In this document: piece after piece, positions 1 through 11,900 of the stretch
How the letters are laid out: each line of letters opens with the position of its first letter
Numbering within the stretch: the stretch's first letter is position 1
NCBI GenBank assembly: GCA_964017065.1
Contig: OZ024791.1
Coordinates: 2,365,410-2,429,409 of the forward strand
DNA length: 64,000 nucleotides
DNA from: Haliclona indistincta
Taxonomy: Eukaryota > Porifera > Demospongiae > Haplosclerida > Chalinidae
Direction of reading: 5' to 3'
The notes under the pieces: generated by a model
The model's input: only the letters and a program-made list of their open reading frames with translations
Databases searched by the model: none
Told to the model about the DNA's origin: nothing
Made by a program: the position numbers and the translations under genes

Positions 1-70
1 TCACACTAGTCAGGTTCTTGTGTAACACATGCAGTTTAAAAATTGTGTTTGTAATTGTAATTTATCTTAG

Positions 71-3000
71 CTGATCCTTGTCCCGCACTGTCCGATCCAC
101 TCAATGGTGCCATTACATGTACTGGACCACAAGTCACTGATCAGAGCTGTAGCTATACTTGTCAGAATGGCTACAATCTCACTGGATCTGTCACTAGGAC
201 CTGTCAACCTGACCACACTTGGAGTGGTGACCCTACCAGTTGCCCACCACTGCAGTGTATTGAGCTATTGGGACAGAACCATGCATTTGTAGTTGCTCCA
301 TGTGGACGTGACTTCAACACTTCATGTAATGTGCTCTGTGAGACAGGCTTCCACATCAATGGATCAACCAGCTGGAGACAAGTATGTCAACTGAATAATG
401 ACCTAGGAGTGGAATGGAGTGATCCTCCTGTTTGCATTGGTCAGTTAGTAGATTTGCGCATGAAACTCTTGTAATGATCTCTCTGTATATAGAGCAAATG
501 CCTTGTCAGGTAAATCCATGCCGTAACAGTGGTACTTGCATAGTAAATGGCAATGGCACAGAGCAGTGTGAGTGTACGTCTCTCTTCAAAGGGAGTGAGT
601 GTCAAGTTGGACTCGTGGAGGTTCCTCCCATTCCCATAGTGACTCTTAGTAGTCCCTTAGTCAGGCTCTCGATCCAGGGCAGCACAAATGCAGGAAATCT
701 TGATGTTAATCTGGTACTTCTGAAAAATGATTTCGTTAATGATGTGCTTTTATTTCGAACTCGAAGTCGTAATAACATCTTAACAGTTACGCCAGCATCA
801 GGCACCAGTACAATATTTGCTATACAGGCAAAACAGCAGGGCTTGTTCAGATTTAGATATGAACTATCTGGAAGTGCTACAAAATCTACTATCTACGATG
901 TCTTTGAAGAGTCTATTGTGACTGTTTTGGGCAACCAGAGACCTGCTTCTCATCCTGAATATACTTACTTTATTCGAGGAGGTTTAGACAGAGGACAACT
1001 TGGAGTTGGTTGTTGCCAATATGTTTATCAACTTACAGAATCAATCTGTTCATCATCTTTGCAGTTCATCTCTTCTTGTGGCTGGCAAAGTGGAGTGACA
1101 ACTGCTGGTGCACTTACAAGTGGAGTCGTGTTTATCAAAAATAGTGACATTAATCTGCCATTGTCCATTGCTGGTGCTCAAATTAGCTCTTTTGGGTCAA
1201 AATTTGATTTCAACATACCAGTTAGTCAAGGAGGACAGATTTCAACATGTTCACAGTGCAATGATTGCTCTAACTGTCAAACAGGCAACGCATCAGTATG
1301 CTATGGACTTGATAGAGATGTGTTATTTGATGAATACGATATATCAGACATGCTTAGAGAGCAATCACTGTTCGATACCTTCCTGACTCAAACATCTAAC
1401 CTGTTGCCATCTTGGTTGAGTGCCTCCATCACCTCATCAACCACTACCTCACCAACCACTACCTACTCACAGTATGACTATCATGCATCCATCCTGCAAA
1501 CTATTGATGCTAAGAGTCATCCTGGCTGCACTCAGCTCACACTAGAGAACAGTGGACTCTTGTATGTACTCAAAACTCGCAATTCATTGAGTCTCAACAT
1601 TGCTGGACAGGTTAAGAGTCTTAATCCTGCTGAACTATCTCCATTGTGCTTTGCAGTCGATGTTTGCAGTGGCAGTGAATCAACACTCGAAGTTGATATA
1701 AAAGACAAATTTTCTCTTTCTAGTATCAACTATTTCAGTACTCTGAGTGGCCTAGATTGGAGCTTTGATCCCTACACTGTGTCATTCACTGATCTTGGAG
1801 TAACAACAGCAATCAGTGATCCAATGTTTTGGAATGGACAGGCTTTTATTGCAGCTAAACTACCATCTTATGACTTCAAGCTACAAGTTGTTCTTAAGGG
1901 TAACTTGACTGGAGGTAATCTAATGGTCTCACACTCTTTCATGGGATCATTACTACACAGAGCCATCACTAGAGAAGATGAGGTTAGTGATTATTGACAT
2001 AGTGACAGCATGAATGGTGCCAGTGTGTCTGGTCTGTAGTTTATGCAGTAATACTTTCTACTCTGATTTGTGTTTATGTAGGTGCCTGGCCAGCTACAGG
2101 GTAGTGGAAATGTTGATATAGCAATCCAGTATAGTAATAACAGAGACATACTCTATCTAAAGTTAATGAGACAACCAGCAATATTTGCATACCCAGGTAT
2201 GTGAGGTATTTTGCAAAAATTAATTATACTCGTTATTCAACACCTACATAGGAACTACATCTGCTGCTTCATCAGCTGTGGAATCTGGTATATCATATCA
2301 GTTGAGCTACCAGCTTGTGCCTAGACAAGATGCTGTGTTCTTCTCAGAGCTGTTTGCCATTCCAGACTACACTCAATCTTGTCCAGTAAAACTGTATGTT
2401 CGCTTGAATGACAACCTTGGAATCGATTGGGCTAACTTCAGAACAACTTGTCTTGGTATCCGCATTGGAATGCTGGAGTTCTTGTCCAATCTTGAGCACA
2501 CTGTCACATTTCCTGGCACTAATTCTCAAGCCACTGGTCCCACCTCATCAAGACTCTACATCGATTCCACTCTTACTACCTCTTCTCTTCAGCTTGGCAA
2601 CTTCTTCACTCTTCTCTCTCAAGGAAGTGGCATTTCGTCTATCTATCTAGCATTTCCAGATAGTTCCTCAAGTCCACTCACAGCAACACTGTACAATACT
2701 AATGTTACTGTATTTGATAATGTTCTGAACACACAAGTCACTGTTGAGGATACCAATGTGGAGTTCAATGGACAAACAACCATCTTCGGATCATACCAGA
2801 CTACTCTGAAGGGAATAACTTCCACTAATACACGATGGAATAGCCTCCCCTTGCGATACGAGGGTACAATTGATGGAGACTATCGGCTTGAAGTAAACAC
2901 TTATCTCACTAACTACATTCAAGATGAAGTAAATGATTGGAAGACAAGAAGAGGGAATGCACAGAACAGTCTCAACAATGCTGAGGGACAATTATTGTCT

Positions 3001-6000
3001 ATTTCACAAAAACATTCTACCAAGTCTGAGCAGCTTTCATCAGCAACTGCCAAGCTAGAAATACTGTTGAACACAGCAAGCAGTTTGAATGCCCAAGCTA
3101 ACCAGGCTAATGAAACCTACCAGGAAGCACTTGCTGCAAACGAAGCAGCTCAACAAGCAACAATTGCTGCCAACTGTGATGAACAAGTGTGCACATTTGT
3201 CTGCCAACCAGGAGTGAACTGCACCACTTGCTACCAAGAGACACAGCTAGTAGAGCAAGGCAGCTGCATCAAGTACAAGGGTGTCAGCAAGATCCTACAA
3301 CTGAAGAAACCTATTTCAACTATAATGTGGGGATATCAGAGAATATGCAGACCATGTTTTGGATTTTCAAGATTTGGCTTCTTTTGCTTTGCTTCATTTC
3401 TACAATGCTGCAGAACAGAGTGTGTGAGCATGGTTCGATACAAGTTTGAACACTACACTGCAACCGGCTATGAAGTCATCTCGGAAAATGAGCCATGCGT
3501 GGTCAATACAGTAGACACCAGTTCACCATCACAGTGCTGTATGCAGTATCCATGTGCCTACACTGTCAGAGATCCAGCATGTGTTGCCAGTAACAAGCAA
3601 TGCGAGGAACGGAAGCAGGAAGCACTTGGAGCACTGGGCAATGCAGGAGTAGATCTATCTACTAGCTATGCTACTTACATACAACTCAAGTCCAACGCCA
3701 CTTTGGCAGAACTACAGGTATCTGCAAAACAAGCAGAGGTTGCAGGTATCCAGCAGGAGCTGAACATTATCGCTAGTGGTCGAGACAGTGCTCAACTTGG
3801 CTATGATATTTCACTAAAAGAATTCAATACAGTTAATGAAGAAACCCGAAGCACATCACCTCTAGTGCAACTTGCCGATACGTACGGTTCTGATGAACTT
3901 TTGAAAGTACAGAGTCTATCTTACAATGTCACAGTGACAACACAGACTCCAGTAGCATTCCCTGTACTGATAACATACAACAAACCATACGCAGGACAGA
4001 GTGACCAAATAACAATTGTGATCAACTTTGATGCACCGAAACTGCTCACAATGAGAAGTCTTGCCGAGGATCTGATGCGTCAGTTCACTGAAGGTGCAGG
4101 ATCAAGAAGAAAAAGACAATCTGAAGGGCCTGGTAATCTTCTCATCACAACATTCCAAAAGAGCTGTACAGATCTCATGAATCTTCAGGAATACTTTGAC
4201 CAGCTATCACAGGCAGTGAACGATACTCAGGATCGAACAGATATAGCAATCAATACTATCTTTGAGGTCACTGCTAGTACTGAAAGTGCCTTTTCCTTCT
4301 CTGATTCTTCTAAAGATCTTGTGTCAGATGTGGTAGGTGCCTTACAAAATCTATCCGCTCAGAGAGAAGAGTTATCATTTTTAGAATGGCAGACTAGTAT
4401 TGGAGAGCTGCACAACAGCACCACTTCAGTTGGAGGCTACAGTTGTTATGGTTTTTCAGATTGTTTGCACACTGCTTTGTCAGTTCTTCAACGTCTTCTT
4501 GCAGAAATGCCTATGCATGAAGCAAAAAACTTGCTGTCAGAGCTAAAAGAAATCAAAGAGGATGTCGAAGATCTGGGTGTGTTTAAGAACCTCACTCTTG
4601 AAGATGCTGAGATACGATTGCAAGAAGTGATCACGATAATCAACAAAACAGATGAACTAGACTATTGGTGTGCTGGATTACCTGAATTCACAACACAGCC
4701 TCCAGGAGAGGTAAATATCTCAGTCTCAGAGACTCTCAGACTTGTGACCACAGTTGAATCCGACCTTCCTGTTCGATTTAATTGGAAGAGAAATGGTATT
4801 CTACTCAGTGGACACCATGCCAGCACTCTCACCTTGCCTAACATCCAGATGATTGATGCTGGCCAATATGAGTGTCTTGCCACAACAGATAAAGGAACTG
4901 TTTCATCATTGTATTCTATAGTCAATGTCTACTATGCTCCTATCTTCAACTTGACAATAACTCCTGCTATCGTACGAGAGGGAGAGGAAAATGGTGTCAA
5001 CTTTGCATGTGATGCTCACTCATGGCCTCCACCTGGGTGGAGCTGGTACTTCAGACCAAGCAGCTCAGTAGCATGGCAGCTGATTGAGGGTGTGGATGCC
5101 AATGTTATTCCTCTCCTCAGCCCAAGGCTCAATCAGGAGGGATGGTACAGATGTCAAGCTTCAAACTGGATTGGTGAAGGCTACAGAGAGGCTTTCCTAA
5201 CTGTTCTTCCTGCATTAGTTGTGAGAATCAACTATCCAGTGAACTTCAAGCTCTTGGAGACAGATGAAGTGCCAATGACTGAAGGAATAGATTTTAATGG
5301 GTCAGGAGAAAGAAAGGAAGCAATGTTCAGAGACTCTCTCAATCATTCCCTCACAGTACAGCTGTCTCTAGTCACTACTCGTGTTGAAAATGTTGTCTGG
5401 ACAATGGACTCTGATCTCAGTTTCAACTTCATAACTCCAAACTTTGTCTTTGATAATTTTGCTGAGATGTCAGTTGAAAGTGTACTGCTAACCGCTGGTC
5501 CCTCTATGATGAATCTTGAAGCAGACAAGGTTGAGTTGGAGTCTATGATACAAGAAAGTGACTTGTATGTTGATCATAACATGATTCGCTATCAAGCAAT
5601 AAACGACACACTTCACTTCGGAACAAGAACATTTGTCTGTCCAGCTGGATATGGGCTTCACTCCAGTTTGGTCATTTGTGGTATGTTTTGTTATCTCAGA
5701 ATCAGCCTCATGTGATTTTATTTTTTGCAGTGAGCTGTGCTCCAGGTACTTACAATGGAGCCCCCAGGATAGCAATGACAGATGTAGGTGAGGGTCAGTT
5801 CATCCAGGAAGAGATGCCGCAGTGTGTGGAGTGTCCAGTGGGCACATACCAGCAAGGAAAGGGCAGCAATGAGTGCACACAGTGTCCTCAGTACACATCC
5901 ACACGATCAGCTGGAGCAAAACATTCCAGTGCATGCATTGGTGAGTTTGTAATGGATTAATGTGTTGTTAATTTTGGTAAGCTTAGATGGATTTCATTAA

Positions 6001-6750
6001 ATTATGCACACATGATTCTATCATTACAATTCTCACATGCAGATTTCTGCCAAGTTGACTTTTTCTCATCATCTGGTCTCGTTCCCTGTCAGCCATGCCC
6101 TCCTGATTACTACCAGCTGAGGAGAGGTGCCACTGACTGTCTGCCCTGCACTAACACCACCACCTCAGTGGAAAGATGCCCTAGTGAGGCGGAATGAACC
6201 TTTGTGAATATTTTAGTAATAATTAATTGTCTCTGAAATTTTGTAGAATCGAACCATACATTGAATAATCCAGTGTCTACACATAATCCAGTGTCTACAC
6301 ATTCAAGTCCTACTCCTACTGTTACAGAACCAGCTGCACAAGTAAGTCATTATTATACTAGTTAATGGTATTATCTCTAAATCTTGCTATTGTGTTCAAA
6401 ATCTTTAGGAAAACATCAGTACTATAATTGCAGCATCTGTGTTCAGTATTTGTCTTGCAGGTCAGTTGCTCACATTCACATGATTACATACAACCTATAC
6501 TTATACCTTGGTAGGACTATTAGTGGTGGTTGCCGTGGTTGTCATTGCTATCTTGGTTTGGAAAAGAAAATTTAAGAATAAAGTCAGTATCAACTCTGCT
6601 GGCGTCCCTACAACATCTCCGATAGAAATGGATGGTGTTGATTCTTCTTCACAGCTGAAGACAGTTGATACTGAGAGTTCATTGAAGAAATTTGAAGAAG
6701 CTGAAGAAAAGGAGGTCGATACAGATCTTGATAATCCCAACTTTAATTAG
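71..6750 (+). CDS. Receptor-like array gene A (5' end outside window)
   Basis: Visible exons: 71-439, 493-1982, 2082-2196, 2252-5680, 5731-5940, 6043-6183, 6247-6341, 6409-6460, 6515-6750, giving 2044 residues in one frame with all GT-AG borders. The signal peptide, EMI and EGF exons lie to the left of the window. Order seen: two Sushi domains (71-439); one EGF opening the next exon; an unrecognised ectodomain containing VR1 (about 636-920); a coiled coil (about 2900-3180), a cysteine-rich variable head VR2 (about 3265-3475) and a second coiled coil (about 3585-3850); a furin-type RRKR at 4105-4116; two Ig-like domains (about 4680-5210); two ephrin-receptor-like repeats (5731-6183); a stalk with two NPVST units; a membrane helix split between the last two exons; and an acidic tail ending DNPNFN. 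A type I surface protein is well supported. The ligand and function are unknown. Confidence 0.88.
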
Positions 6751-7160
6751 CTACAGATTGACAAAATTGAGTGGAACTGATTAACTAAATTACTTGTTTT
6801 GATCTTTAGTGTTCTTTACTACTGTAGATTGCGTGTTAAAAAAAGATTTTATCCTCACAAACAAAATAATAATAATAATACATTTACATTCATCGTAATT
6901 ATTCTAGTTCTGTATTTATACAGTACTGTACCCAAAGTACAGGCACATACTATCACCGATAGAGATATTATTTGCGTATGTGCAAAACAGTAATTAAAAT
7001 GGCTACAAACAGTCTTATTGAGGCACTTTTGCATCGATTCTGTTAAAGCTGATGAAAATAGAAACAGGCTTGTAGCTGAAAAAGTGGAAATGCTACTGTT
7101 TTGGAAGAAGAACTTGCAGTTACTAAATTTTGTGTAATGATTTTTTGAATAAAATTAATA
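6751..7160 (+). other. 3' untranslated region of gene A with polyadenylation signal
   Basis: No credible coding sequence. An AATAAA at 7148-7153 is the first good polyadenylation signal after the stop. The same block, almost base for base, follows gene B (17882-18285), so the 3' UTR was copied along with the gene. Confidence 0.55.
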
Positions 7161-7394
7161 TTGGTTAATATTACATGTATCTGCATTTAAATTGCCTATA
7201 ACCGATCCCTTTCCTATGGTATAAATATAGGTGCCTATACTGATAGCTAGTATAGGTAAATTATTCAGCAAGTTGTCTTCTAAAAAATAATGTCTGAGTA
7301 CCACAATAAGTTGCGTTACTATAGCAATCATGCAAGCCCAGCACAAGACTAAGTGATGATTTCTGCATAATTGTGATGATTGAGCTTGTTTGTG

Positions 7395-8270
7395 TTTCTA
7401 CAGCTCACTGCCCACAGGGTTGTCTCAAAAACTTGAGAGACAATTAATTGCTTAAACATTCACAAAGGTCCATTGACTCCATTCAGCCTCACTTGGGCAT
7501 TTCTCCACTGAGGTAGTGGTGTTACTGCAGGACAGACAGTCAGTTGCACATCCACACAATCAGCTGGCACAAAACATTCCAGTGCATGCATTGGTGAGTT
7601 TGTAATGGATGAATGAGTTGTTAATTTTGTAAGCTTAGGTGGATTTCATTAAATTACGCACACATGATTCTATCATTACAATTCTCACTTGCAGATTTCT
7701 GCCAAGTTGACTTTTTCTCATCATCTGGTCTCGTTCCCTGTCAGCCATGCCCTCCTGATTACTACCAGCTGAGGAGAGGAGCCACTGACTGTCTGCCCTG
7801 CACTAACACCACCACCTCAGTTGAGAGATGCCCGAGTAAGGCGGAATGAACCTTTGTGAATATTTTAGTAATTAATTGTCTTGTAGAATCAAACTATACA
7901 TTGAATAATTCAGTGTCTACACATTCAAGTCCTACTCCTACTGTTACAGAACCAGCAGCACAAGTAAGTCATTATGGTATTATCACTAAAATTAATCTTG
8001 CTATTGTTTTCAAAATCTTTTAGGAAACTACGTTTAGGAAAACATCAGTACTATAATTGCAGCATCTGTTCAGTATTTGTCTTGCAGGTCAGTTGCTCAC
8101 TTTCACATGATTAAATTCAACCTATACTTATACTTTGGTGACAACCACCACTATAGTGCATGGTGGTTGTCATCAGTGCTCTCTTAGTGCGGAAAAGAAA
8201 AATGAAGAACATTGCGTCCCTGAGGGAACAACACCTCCAATAGAAACGGCTGATAATAATCAGCTTAAAT
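7395..8270 (+). pseudogene. Broken duplicate 3' cassette after gene A
   Basis: A chimeric relic. At about 7395-7430 it matches the intron and start of the first EGF exon of gene E (near 43130-43165). It then jumps to the end of an ephrin-like exon (about 7548-7592), a complete second ephrin-like exon (7695-7835), a stalk exon with one repeat unit (7887-7963) and the first membrane exon (8038-8087). That membrane exon is 50 nt instead of 52, a 2-nt loss that shifts the frame. The acceptor of the last membrane/tail exon is also lost (about 8143). It is therefore non-functional as an end for gene A. The stretch 7160-7395 is a shared array spacer with no gene seen. Confidence 0.75.
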
Positions 8271-8279
8271 TGCTCTCTT

Positions 8280-8996
8280 CGTTCACTCATTGCTTGCGTT
8301 GGCCAGTGTTCAAGTCGCCTTCAGTCAGACACCCCATTGAATTCAGCACCGATCTCACGCAGCTCGGCAAATCGACCAGTGATTCTCACGCAAAAATTTG
8401 TTGGAACAGGAGACTAGCGTTTTGTAGTATAAAACACGCGTACCAGTGCTGTGCACAGCAGCTCGAAAACAAACCTATGAACAAAATAGGATTCAGTGCG
8501 ATCATCTTCAATTCTCTGTATTATGTGCTGTAAAGTCAGCTGGAAATAATAATAATAATGATGATAATAATAATAATCGGATATAATCATTTTTCACTTG
8601 TCTTTTTATACATCAGGTATGATCTTCTATCTATGTTGAGCTCTGTTTTCTGTTGACATAATAATATAATCATGAACAGCAAACTGCGCGTGAATTTGCT
8701 GTTACAGTGAATCTTCTGAGGGCTCACAGCATTTCTCACGCATTTGCATACTAATCTCACGCATTTTCTCTCAGCCTCTCACACATACTGCACGAATCAA
8801 TCTGCTTCAGTGTAGCTAGGGAGCGTCACCTCCAAACTCTCGGCCATTTTTGATCGAGTTCTCTAGTTCAGGGTGTGGTTCAAATAATAATTATTGTGTA
8901 ATTATTATTCATGACTTTTCATAATGCAGGGACTTGAAAAGAGTCGTGTCCGTTTATGATTTCATAGAACTGATGATGATGATACATCGTTCGACA
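8280..8996 (+). promoter_or_regulatory. Upstream region of gene B (shared with gene C)
   Basis: There is no gene here; the 132-residue open frame across 8135-8533 runs out of the dead cassette and has no family features. The block from about 8809 to the start codon is nearly the same as 20124-20327 before gene C, and short pieces (TTCAGTGTAG, TATTATTCATGACTT) also recur before gene D. It probably holds the core promoter and 5' UTR. No TATA box could be placed with confidence. A possible 5' UTR splice acceptor ends at 8929. Confidence 0.45.
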
Positions 8997-11900
8997 ATGT
9001 CCCTTGCTATAGCTGTGCTAATATTGGCAACAACTCTGGTATCAAAATCTCAAGCGAAGTATGTGGTATAATCTTTATACTTATGATTACTGCCGTTGCA
9101 CTGTTGCAGTAACGGCATATGCTATGAGTATAGAAGTGTGGCTGGTTACGGCTCCTATGTAATGTATAACCAGCAACCACGGTACTCACAGTACAGTTAC
9201 ACTGAGAGCTGTGGTTTTTGGGGTTGGAGCAGATGCACTCGTTATGGCAGTAGGTTAGTCTAAAACCCAGCAAAATCGCAAGTAATTTTTTTTCAATGTC
9301 AGTGTATTCTATGTTCAAGGAAGTCGGACTATATACTATACGCAATATGAATGGATAGTGGCTTCCACATGTTGTTCCGGTTATAATGGATTACCACCAA
9401 ATTGCCTCAAGTCTCGTGAGTGAAATAAAGGATGTACCTGCTCAGCCTATACTATAATTCTGCAGCGGCTTACTGTGCACAAGGCTGCTACCAAGGAACT
9501 TGTATTTCAACAAATATTTGCTCATGTAACATTGGCTGGACTGGAAGCTCCTGTAGTGAAGGTATTATGCATCATACATGTATCATAGCAAGTACATGTG
9601 TGTAATATTGCGTTTGCATAGCTATATACTAAGATTATGATATTACAATTTTGTGTGTATAGAGTATTCCACAATAATTACTACACTGCTGTTATATAAT
9701 TGTATAATTAATCACTTGGTTTATATAACAACTGCTCCAGACATATTTGAATGTGGGAATGCTAATGGTGATTGTGAGCACTACTGCAACAATACTCTGG
9801 GCAGCTTCGCCTGCTCATGCAGCTCTGGGTTTGTGCTAGCTGGAAACAATCTGAATTGCACTGGTAGCTTGAATTACTTTTTGTCTTACCATGCATGACA
9901 ACTGCCCTGCAGATGTTGATGAGTGTTCTGCTAATACTGATGGATGTGCACAGACATGTACAAACACTGTTGGTAGCTATCAGTGTAGTTGTGGTGCAGG
10001 ATATACACTGAACAGTGATGGACACACTTGTGATGGTATGACCTTTGTTTAACATGCCTGACTGGTGCCGACTTCATGCAGATATAAATGAATGTACTCT
10101 GGGAACTAACAACTGTAATCAAGTGTGTCATAACACCATTGGGTCCTACTATTGTAGCTGTAATCCTGGCTTCCATCTTCTCAACCATCCACACATCTGC
10201 ACTGGTATATACAGTATCAATTTAATTATTGCTAATGTTATCTGCAAGCTGTAAATGCAGTGCATGTGTATACTTGCTCAAGCATAATAAAGCTAGATCT
10301 GATCTAGGAGACTGTTAGGCAACACTCAACTGAATCTCTTTCATCTTCATCAGTGTCTTAGTTTCAGGAATAATAATTATATTGACAAACTGAGCAGTAA
10401 TGCAAAAAGCCAATAATTATTCTTAAATGCTAGAAAATTTAACTGCCACATTTTCGATGAGATGCTTAATTAATTGAACCTGAGGCAAAAAGATGAACAA
10501 TAAGAATACACATAGCTATTTTTTATAAGTTGTCTATAGCTAGAGACAGTATATGCATAACACCGCTATTGCAATGCATAAATTTCATGTGTGCAATACT
10601 TAATCTTATCTATAGATGTTGATGAATGCTCATTTATGAATGACTCCAGCTCCGGCTCTGGATTGTTGCCCATTTGCAGTCAGCACTGTAACAACACTCT
10701 CGGAAGCCATTTCTGTGACTGCTATGTCGGCTATGAGCTGCAGGATGATGGTCTCACTTGTACTGGTGAGCAAATGATGTGTACAAATATTGCACTGATA
10801 GTTTTCTCTTCATCATACAGATATCGATGAATGTGCACTGGGTATATCAGGTTGTGATCACAACTGTACTAATAATATCGGTAGTTTCCAGTGTTCATGT
10901 TTGACTGGATACATGTTGATCAATGAGAGAAACTGCATTGGTAATAAATTATTGATAATAATTACTACAAATAATTATGCTTCTATAGACATTGACGAGT
11001 GTAGCACTAACAATGGCGGTTGTGACCACATCTGTAACAATCAAATTGCTAGTTATGATTGTGAGTGTAGGAATGGCTATATATTGGGACAAGACCTCCA
11101 TGACTGTATCGGTAAGCATGAGTCATACTATCTAGTATTGTCAGGTTCTTGTGTAACACAAGCTGTCTAAAAATAAAGTATTGTTTGTAATTGTAATAAT
11201 GAAGTGAATTATTTTATCTCAGCTGATCCTTGTCCCACACTAACTGATCCACTCAATGGTGCCATTACATGTACTGGACCACAAGTCACTGATCAGAGCT
11301 GTAGCTATACTTGTCAGAATGGCTACAATCTCACTGGATCTGTCACTAGGATCTGTCAACCTGACCACACTTGGAGTGGTGACCCTACCAGTTGCCCACC
11401 ACTACATTGTATTGAGCTGTTGGGACAGAACCATGCATTTGTAGTTGCTCCATGTGGACGTGACTTTAACACTTCATGCAATGTGCTCTGTGAGACAGGC
11501 TTCCACATTAATGGATCAACCAGCTGGAGACAAGTATGTGAGTTGAATGATGACCTAGGAGTGGAATGGAGTGATCCTCCTGTTTGCATTGGTCAGTTAT
11601 TAGATTTGCACATGAAACTCTTAATTGTAATGATCTCTCTGTATATAGAGCAAATGCCTTGTCAGGTAAATCCATGTCGAAACAGTGGTACTTGCATAGT
11701 AAATGGCAATGGCACAGAGCAGTGTGAGTGTACGTCTCTCTTCAAAGGAAGTGAGTGTCAAGTAGGACTCGTGGAGGTTCCTCCCATTCCCATAGTGACT
11801 CTTAGTAAACCATTAGTCAGGCTCTCAATCCAGGGCAGCACAAATGCAGGAAATCTTGATGTTAATCTAGTGCTTCTACAAAACGACGTCGGTAATGATG

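Noticed and set aside
4662..5775. Minus-strand open frames opposite the Ig exons, recurring in each copy
   Set aside because: They recur only because the sense exons are duplicated; no signal or family features.
8135..8533. 132-residue open frame as a gene
   Set aside because: Starts inside the dead membrane exon of the broken cassette and runs into promoter-like spacer; not preserved after gene B.
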